Origin: Bacillota bacterium
GTDB taxonomy: Bacteria > Bacillota > Clostridia > Christensenellales > UMGS416
Direction of reading: 5' to 3'
Length of the DNA stretch: 14,624 nucleotides
Assembly: GCA_023428265.1 (NCBI GenBank)
Contig: JAEYYW010000131.1
Location: forward strand, 1-14,624
How positions within the stretch are numbered: position 1 is the stretch's first letter; every line of letters begins with the position of its first letter. The notes under the pieces were generated by a model, which was not told the origin of the DNA, did no database searches, and saw only the letters and a list, made by a program, of their open reading frames with translations. This document shows, one piece after another, positions 13,868-14,624 of this stretch. The position numbers and the translations under genes were made by a program.

Positions 13868-14624
13868 TGCCGCACCTCCAACTGCTCCAGCGTTTTTTGA
13901 AGCGACTCAGCATCTTCCACGTTGAGGATCACAACACCCTCCAGCGTCTTTTTCACAAAGCCGGAAAGCGTTTTGCCGGGGCCCACTTCCACAAAGGTAT
14001 CAATGCCGGCAGCAGTCATCGCCCGCAGACTGTCCTCCCAGTTGACCGGGGAAGTGATCTGCAGCGCCATTTGCTCGCGGATGGACCCGTCGTGGGGTTG
14101 GGCCGTCACGTTGGAATAAACAGGGATCACCGGCTCGGCAAAGCCGGCCTTTGCCAGCGCCGGCCTGAAGGCATCGGCGGCGCTCTGCATCAGCGGCGTG
14201 TGAAAAGCGCCACTCACATTGAGGGGCAGCACGCGCCGGGCTCCCATCGCCTGCAATTGCCGGGACGCCTCCTCCACACCGGTTTTGGTGCCGCTGATCA
14301 CGATTTGCCCGGGGCAGTTGAAGTTGCAGGGCCACACGCTGTGGCCGGCCTGGCGGGCAATCCCGCAGGCAAGCTCCACGTCCAGCCGGGCAATGCCCAG
14401 CACAGCGGCCATTGAACCCGGCTGGCGGGCCGCGCACTCCTCCATGAGCCTGCCGCGGAAATCCACCAGGCGCACGGCCTCCGGCGTTGTCAGGGCCCCG
14501 GCGCAACCCAGCGCCGCGTATTCCCCCAGAGACAACCCGGCGGCAGCCTGCGGCATCACGCCATATTTCCTGGTAAGCAGCCCGGCCACAGCCAGCTCCA
14601 GCGCCACCATGGCCGGCTGCACAT
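13864..14624 (-). CDS. fabD: FabD, malonyl-CoA:ACP transacylase (5' end outside the window)
   Basis: About 253 residues of the enzyme that moves malonyl from CoA to ACP. The nucleophile Ser is in AAGLSLGEYAALG, about 31 residues into the visible part, and the catalytic His is in NVSGAFHTPLM, 110 residues later, as expected for the family. The end, VEVGPGKTLSGFVKKT, is also typical. Comparison with FabD proteins of about 310 residues suggests that roughly 60 N-terminal residues lie beyond the right edge, so the GTG at 14622 is an internal Val codon and not the start. The stop overlaps the fabG start by 4 nt. It is the most upstream gene of the operon seen here; the promoter lies outside. Confidence 0.95.
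   Translation of the reverse strand, partial: VQPAMVALELAVAGLLTRKYGVMPQAAAGLSLGEYAALGCAGALTTPEAVRLVDFRGRLMEECAARQPGSMAAVLGIARLDVELACGIARQAGHSVWPCNFNCPGQIVISGTKTGVEEASRQLQAMGARRVLPLNVSGAFHTPLMQSAADAFRPALAKAGFAEPVIPVYSNVTAQPHDGSIREQMALQITSPVNWEDSLRAMTAAGIDTFVEVGPGKTLSGFVKKTLEGVVILNVEDAESLQKTLEQLEVRQ

Noticed and set aside
12641..13900. Plus-strand ORF of 419 codons across fabF and fabG
   Set aside because: It is a shadow of two fatty-acid synthesis genes whose active-site motifs are all intact on the other strand.

Overview
The window looks like chromosomal DNA from a fairly GC-rich Firmicute, most likely a clostridial lineage. This is inferred from strong GGAGG-type Shine-Dalgarno (SD) sites, intrinsic terminators with T-runs, a TTGACA-17-TAAAAT promoter, c-di-GMP-I riboswitches upstream of a secreted CAP-domain protein, and a fabD-fabG-fabF-fabZ cluster. 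No species can be named from the sequence alone.

Left part (1-3294, plus strand): the window opens with the last 64 codons of mnmG (tRNA wobble-uridine modification). An accessory-looking stretch follows: two tandem VOC (glyoxalase-fold) proteins that are 62% identical, a GNAT acetyltransferase resembling diamine/spermidine acetyltransferases, a small lipoprotein-like protein, an 18-codon orphan ORF with a strong SD, and a visibly AT-richer aminoglycoside-phosphotransferase-fold kinase that looks acquired.

Middle part (3295-11369, plus strand): a leader of about 400 nt carries two c-di-GMP-I (GEMM-I) riboswitch aptamers in tandem. The first is followed by an intrinsic terminator with a competing antiterminator. 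The second is followed by a hairpin that can sequester the SD of the next gene, with a competing anti-sequestor. The regulated gene encodes a secreted CAP (SCP/PR-1-like) protein with its own terminator. Next, from its own promoter, comes a 6.3-kb gene for a secreted 2107-residue protein. Its N-terminal part has five repeats of about 150 residues, and its C-terminal part has fourteen cadherin-like beta-sandwich domains. This gene ends at a perfect-stem, probably bidirectional terminator.

Right part (11403-14624, minus strand): the end of a type II fatty-acid synthesis operon, transcribed toward the big surface-protein gene, in the order fabD (5' end outside the window), fabG, fabF, fabZ. It is tightly packed (4-nt overlap fabD/fabG, 57-nt gap fabG/fabF, 5-nt gap fabF/fabZ), with an SD before each start.

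The most noteworthy element is the tandem riboswitch. Two homologous c-di-GMP aptamers appear to control the same mRNA by two mechanisms in series, transcription termination and then translation initiation. They seem to have arisen by duplication of an entire aptamer plus expression platform.
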